This document shows positions 60,101-64,000 of a DNA stretch of 64,000 bases, in pieces; position 1 is the first letter of the stretch; each line of letters starts with the position of its first letter. Source of the DNA: Branchiostoma lanceolatum (taxonomy: Eukaryota > Chordata > Leptocardii > Amphioxiformes > Branchiostomatidae). Location: NCBI RefSeq assembly GCF_035083965.1, contig NC_089726.1, positions 5,957,501 through 6,021,500 of the forward strand, read 5' to 3'. Position numbers and translations under genes: made by a program. Under the pieces are notes generated by a model that saw nothing but the letters and a program-made list of their open reading frames with translations, had not been told where the DNA came from and did no database searches.

Positions 60101-62345
60101 AGGTTGGAGACAGACTGATGATCGAAACAGTCCGGGATCCAGCCTGCCCTAAGGTCAGGATACTTTTTTTGGCCTAACATTGAGTAACATTGACGTGTGT
60201 TTACATGAAGATATTACTTCCTCTGGTTGCAAATATGATACACAAGTCTCACCCTACCGGTTACCTATGCGAGAGATTTTGTAACACAGGCTAAGATTGA
60301 CTGTTGCATGACCAGCATTCTCTCCATCTATTGTACGTCGGACTGTTTTATCACCATGGTTACCTCTGTCCCAACCCAGATCTCCGTGGTGTCGACCCTG
60401 GCCAACCACCCGTCCTTGCGGGCGTACCTGTTCCGAAACTACAACCTGCCGGCCGGCGCACCCTCCCACTACCACGGCGACTGCTGCACCCGCGTCTGGG
60501 AGGCCGTCAGGGCGTCGTCAGCCGCACCGGGGTACTTCGAGGAGTTCAAACTGGGACAGGGTATTCACCAGGTGAGGATTTTCACAAACAAACCTGTCCT
60601 TGATGCCAAACACCATCCACAAACAAGCTAACAACCTTGTCCTTGGTGCTGAATACCACACACACACACAAACGGACCTGTCCTTGATGCTCAACACCAC
60701 CCACAAACAAACATAGCAACAAACCTGTCCATTGTGCTGAACACCATGCACTCACAAACAAACCAACAAACCTGTCCTTGGTGCTGAACACCATTCAAAC
60801 ACAAACGGACCTGTCCTTGGTGCTGAACACCATACACAAACAGGCATACAGGCTGGTGCTGAATATCATCCGCAAACAAAGCGACAAACATGTCCGTTGT
60901 GTTGAACACCACACACACACACACAGGCATACGGACCTGTCCTTGGTGCTGAACACCACCCAGTCATCCACACACAACTTGTGACAAGGTAGTGTTGCCA
61001 TGAATTAGCATTGATTCTATAAATCATGTGTACTAGATTTATAGGTGGTGTGGATTAACCGAGTGGCTAGGTGGAGATTGAGAGTTGGTGAACAGTCCCT
61101 GTCTTGTTTTTAATGGTTAACTATGACTATTTCCCCCAGGATGGAGGAGTGTTAGTGAACAACCCCTGTGCTGTTTGTGTTAATTGTTAACTATTACTAT
61201 TTCCCCCCAGGATGGAGGAGTGTTAGTGAACAACCCCTGTGCGGTGGCCATCCATGAGAGTAAGCTGCTGTGGCCGGACACGCCCCTGCAGTGTGTGATC
61301 TCCGTGGGGATGGGCCGGTACGAGCCGGACAACATCACCAGCTCCACGACCCTCAACCTCCGCACCAAACTCACCAAGGTGGTGGAGAGTGCCACCAACA
61401 CAGAAGGTCAGCGCTTCGGATAACAAATATATGGACTATAACGGACCAATAACGGATGGGAAAAATGTTTTAGGGTATATTTTGTCAATCAGACAAAAAG
61501 TACTGGAGCCCTCTGGTGTTCCCCTTTAATGTACCCTTATGCAAGGGCCGGTCAACTCTCCCGGGCTAGAACTCCCTGTAGTGCTAATATTGATTTTTTA
61601 CAATCAAGTGCAGTGTTTGTTCAGGATACAAAACATACATTTAGCGCTAGGCATAATGAAATATGTTGTTCATAAATATAAATAGAATATTCAACACCTA
61701 CAACAGAGTCATAAAATGTTGGTTGAAATCTAACTGCCACTATGGTAACACCTTTTTTTAGTGAATGTAAATAGATCGTTGTGTTTAGTCTAACTGTAAT
61801 ATATATTGTGTGTGTGAGTATATTGTATGTATGTTGCTAGGGCTCAAAGTATCTGAAATAAATCTGAAATTCTTTTTACAATTAGTCAATATTTTCAGAT
61901 ATCCACATTGTTGAGGCAGTTGTATCGGATTCCTTTATTTCTTTATTCCCAGACATCCACAGGGTCCTCCACGACTCCTCTAGAGGAAAGTATTTTCTGG
62001 AAATGCTTCCAAATGTGTGACTGTGTGCTGCTATGGGTCAGTGGACCTGAAATAAAGAAATTCCATTCTTTATTCCCAGACATCCACAGGGTCCTCCACG
62101 ACCTCCTCCCTCCCAGCACGTACTTCCGCTTCAACCCCTACATGTCCGAGGACCTCGCCATCGACGAGTACCGACCGCAGAAACTCGACCAGCTTCAGAG
62201 CGACGCCTGCGCCTACCTCAGGAAGAACGAGTACAAACTCAGGGTGGCCGCGAACGTGCTGACCTCCGAAAAGGGCGCGCTGCAGAGGGTGAAGGACGGG
62301 GTGAAACTGAAGATGGACATGTACAGAGATTTCTACCGAAGATGA
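57136..62345 (+). CDS. PNPLA8: PNPLA8, calcium-independent phospholipase A2 gamma
   Basis: Eight exons in phase give 675 residues: 57136-58032, 58346-58497, 58859-58988, 59682-59818, 60096-60153, 60380-60571, 61211-61406, 62080-62345. The patatin domain shows the oxyanion loop SIDGGGTRGVVA, the nucleophile elbow GVSSG (usually GVSTG) and the catalytic DGG (DGGVLVNNPCA), so the Ser-Asp dyad is intact. Other matches to human PNPLA8 include DECEELYRRF, SHAFYDTAAWE, RASSAAPGYFEEF and TYFRFNPYM. The N-terminal 299 residues are one long exon, rich in Arg/Lys/Ser and poor in acidic residues at the start, which fits mitochondrial targeting. Met at about 57379 could be a second start. Family members hydrolyse membrane phospholipids in mitochondria and peroxisomes. 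Two exons have partial decoy copies just upstream, and intron 6 holds a minisatellite. Confidence 0.92.
58085..58315 (+). mobile_element. Degraded tRNA-SINE-like remnant
   Basis: GTAGGTCGTGAGTTTGATCCC resembles a B box, and GTGTGGCCCAAGGGCTTC resembles the conserved SINE body. The A box is weak. It lies in PNPLA8 intron 1, up to 30 bp before the exon 2 acceptor. Confidence 0.4.
59430..59540 (+). mobile_element. SINE 3' fragment
   Basis: ACACTAATTGAGAAGAGTAG matches the 3' body of the SINE at 38596 (ACTAATCAAAAAGAGTAG). The head is missing. It is intronic in PNPLA8. Confidence 0.45.
60580..60975 (+). repeat. Minisatellite of about nine 36-47-bp units
   Basis: Units are headed by CCTGTCCTTGGTGCTGAACA followed by a variable CACA/CAAACAAA spacer. 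Heads occur near 60594, 60640, 60678, 60726, 60771, 60810, 60850, 60890 and 60935. It starts about 10-20 bp after the donor of PNPLA8 exon 6. Unit length and spacer vary. Confidence 0.75.
61120..61190 (+). pseudogene. Partial duplicate of PNPLA8 exon 7 start with its acceptor
   Basis: CCCCCAGGATGGAGGAGTG and the next ~25 bp, plus the TTAACTATTACTATTT tract before it, recur 71 bp downstream at the true exon. The copy keeps an apparently usable AG acceptor but runs into non-coding sequence (a TAA within about 45 bp), so splicing to it would truncate the enzyme at its catalytic DGG. Confidence 0.7.
61935..61985 (+). pseudogene. Partial duplicate of PNPLA8 exon 8 start with its acceptor
   Basis: TTCTTTATTCCCAG followed by ACATCCACAGGGTCCTCCAC occurs at 61939-61972 and again at the true exon 8 (62080), 127 bp downstream. 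The upstream copy diverges after about 33 bp of exon sequence. It is a decoy acceptor of the same kind as that before exon 7. Confidence 0.7.
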
Positions 62346-64000
62346 GACAATAGTATTGAAAATCTATTTGATATTGCGGTTGGTAATTTTAGCGGTTGGG
62401 GGGAAAGGGAGTAGTTGATGGCATTTAATTTTTAATGGTAGGAACAAACATCACTGTCTCAAATATTAGTAATCAAACATTTGCGATGATTAGCGGTTGA
62501 CTAATTACCGTTAAAGTAGCTAAGATTAATTTACCATTAACAAATCAAGAATTGTATTGTATCTAGTGAAATCTTTTAAGTAGAATCAAGCTACATGTAT
62601 ATATTGTACATATTATAATATTATGTTAAAATCCTCCCCACATCTTCTGGTGTGTAAGACGGTGACCATCTCCGTTTCTATAGCCCTAGGGCTACACAAC
62701 TGATTATGGTTAGGATATCTATGGCTGATCTTGAAAATAATGTTTGCTCTGCAGGTGCAAGCACTACATCAGGGAGCTAGTCCACTGGTAGTTGCATATG
62801 TTCAGCTGTAAATGCTTAGAGAAAGCATTATGAACAGTACTATGATGTACCATTTCCAATTGCAACCTACGATATCCTAAATACAAAGTGAGCACTAACC
62901 TACTAGGCTAGTACACCAATTTGTTGATGATATGATGTATATTCTATCTAATTTGGTTTTAATTTATTTTAGTTACGTTTTTATGTGAAAAATCTTAACG
63001 CCTTATAATGAAATGACAAATTGAAACAACATCTTAACAAAGCAAGACAATCGATACTGTAGTCAGCCCGGCTATGACGTAGTTGGATGATGTTTGATAC
63101 GTACATCTTTATGACAATACCATTTTATACTGAACAAAGGGTGTACGTGTAATCACTGCATACAAGTTTCGCTAGGGGGCACTCCAGTCAGTTGAAAACG
63201 CCTCAGTGCGAAATGTTTTTGTACATTGTAGAATATATCTTCAGTCAAAGCTGGGCCAAATTCCTTCTAACAATAAAAGGCAGCAGCGATGTGGAAATGT
63301 AACAGTTACTGCTTTCCATTTATTACTTCTTCCTAAGGGATGCATAATTTGTTTTGGCTTGCCTGTGTGTGTGTGTGTGTGTGTGCATGCGTGTGTGTGA
63401 GTGTATGTGTGTGTACAAGCAATACATGCACACACAAACAATGTGTGTTTGTTTGTTTGTGTGTGCATGTATTGCTTGTGTGGTTCATGTTTCATAGCTA
63501 AGCACACTGGGTCACCCCTATTCTTGATGCCTGAGAGTCCCCCAGCTGTATAAATCTCACCATCCGAAATAACAAATGCAACCCCCCCCCCCCCCCGAGT
63601 TCCAAAACGGCTGTATCCTCCTCTAATACTTCCACTACAGTGACGATAGACGGACAGAAACACAATTCACTTTAATCCTAAAGTTCTATCATTATTCAGA
63701 GAGCTGTTCTTTAAAATAGATTAATTGTGAGAATAAAAAAAGGTACAATTGCCATGAAGTTTTAATGAGACCTGGGATGCAAACAGTGATAAATACAAAA
63801 TGTAGTCAGTACATCAAGATTGCTTAATGGTACTTTAAACCAACAATTATAATTCTGTAAGTACAAAAATAACACACAACACATCTGCTGATAACACCAC
63901 TTAAAATCAGGCTTAAAAGACTTAGAAGCAAACAATGTCATAGACTATGCACAACCCCTGTTGTAGCTCTTTTACAGACATGTGCATAATTTATGAATAC
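62346..64000. other. PNPLA8 3' flank
   Basis: It holds the PNPLA8 3' untranslated region, with AATAAA at about 63273 as a candidate end signal. It also has a (GT)n tract (63364-63415), an inverted repeat pairing CAAGCAATACATGCACACAC (63417) with GTGTGTGCATGTATTGCTTG (ends 63479), and a poly-C run at 63582-63597. A minus-strand open frame at 63660-63480 lacks recognisable domains. No gene is called. Confidence 0.45.

Noticed and set aside
63241-63663. 140-residue minus-strand gene at the right edge
   Set aside because: Much of it is (GT)n and poly-C/G low-complexity translation; the remaining ISDGEIYTAGG stretch shows no domain and no splice context.

Overview
The window reads as animal nuclear DNA, most probably from a lancelet (Branchiostoma). 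The genes are chordate-type with many introns, splice sites are GT-AG, coding exons are GC-richer than the AT-rich introns, and non-coding DNA is packed with short inverted-repeat elements, foldback elements, tRNA-derived SINEs and (GT)n tracts. The species call is an inference from gene content and repeat style. All gene models below were built by hand by matching exon phases and conserved protein motifs; every junction reported is phase-consistent.

Layout. (1) 1-1213: a long foldback element. (2) 1548-5000, plus strand: the 3' part of a receptor gene with kringle, somatomedin-B, paired cysteine modules and a class-B-type seven-helix domain. (3) 5001-8650: intergenic, with a TTAA-flanked MITE. 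(4) 8693-21635, plus strand: one 12-exon gene predicted to encode about 1608 residues. It joins an ephexin-type Rho exchange factor (helical N-domain, SAM, FN3, DH, PH, SH3) to a complete Src-type SH3-SH2-tyrosine kinase module. This is the most unusual object in the window. (5) 21636-25619: repeats. (6) 25620-39556, minus strand: GTSE1, 12 coding exons, about 773 residues, with an alternative first exon that would add a transmembrane helix. (7) 40482-41047, plus: MANBAL, two exons, divergent from GTSE1. (8) 42541-46503, plus: TMBIM4 (LFG4/GAAP), seven exons. (9) 49103-55944, minus: SHQ1, seven exons, with an 83-bp array that repeats an exon end and its splice donor. (10) 57136-62345, plus: PNPLA8 (calcium-independent phospholipase A2 gamma), eight exons, divergent from SHQ1. 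(11) 62346-64000: 3' flank with simple repeats.

How the genes relate. Most are unrelated housekeeping genes: microtubule/clathrin control in mitosis (GTSE1), small membrane proteins (MANBAL, TMBIM4), H/ACA snoRNP assembly (SHQ1) and mitochondrial/peroxisomal lipid hydrolysis (PNPLA8). Two divergent pairs (GTSE1/MANBAL and SHQ1/PNPLA8) share intergenic promoters, each with a TCACGTGA palindrome next to a CCAAT box. The ephexin-Src gene links in one polypeptide two activities that act in sequence in vertebrate Eph signalling, where Src-family kinases phosphorylate ephexin.

No retroviral or other capsid/envelope-bearing element was recognised. No database search or expression data were available, so isoforms and transcript ends are inferred.
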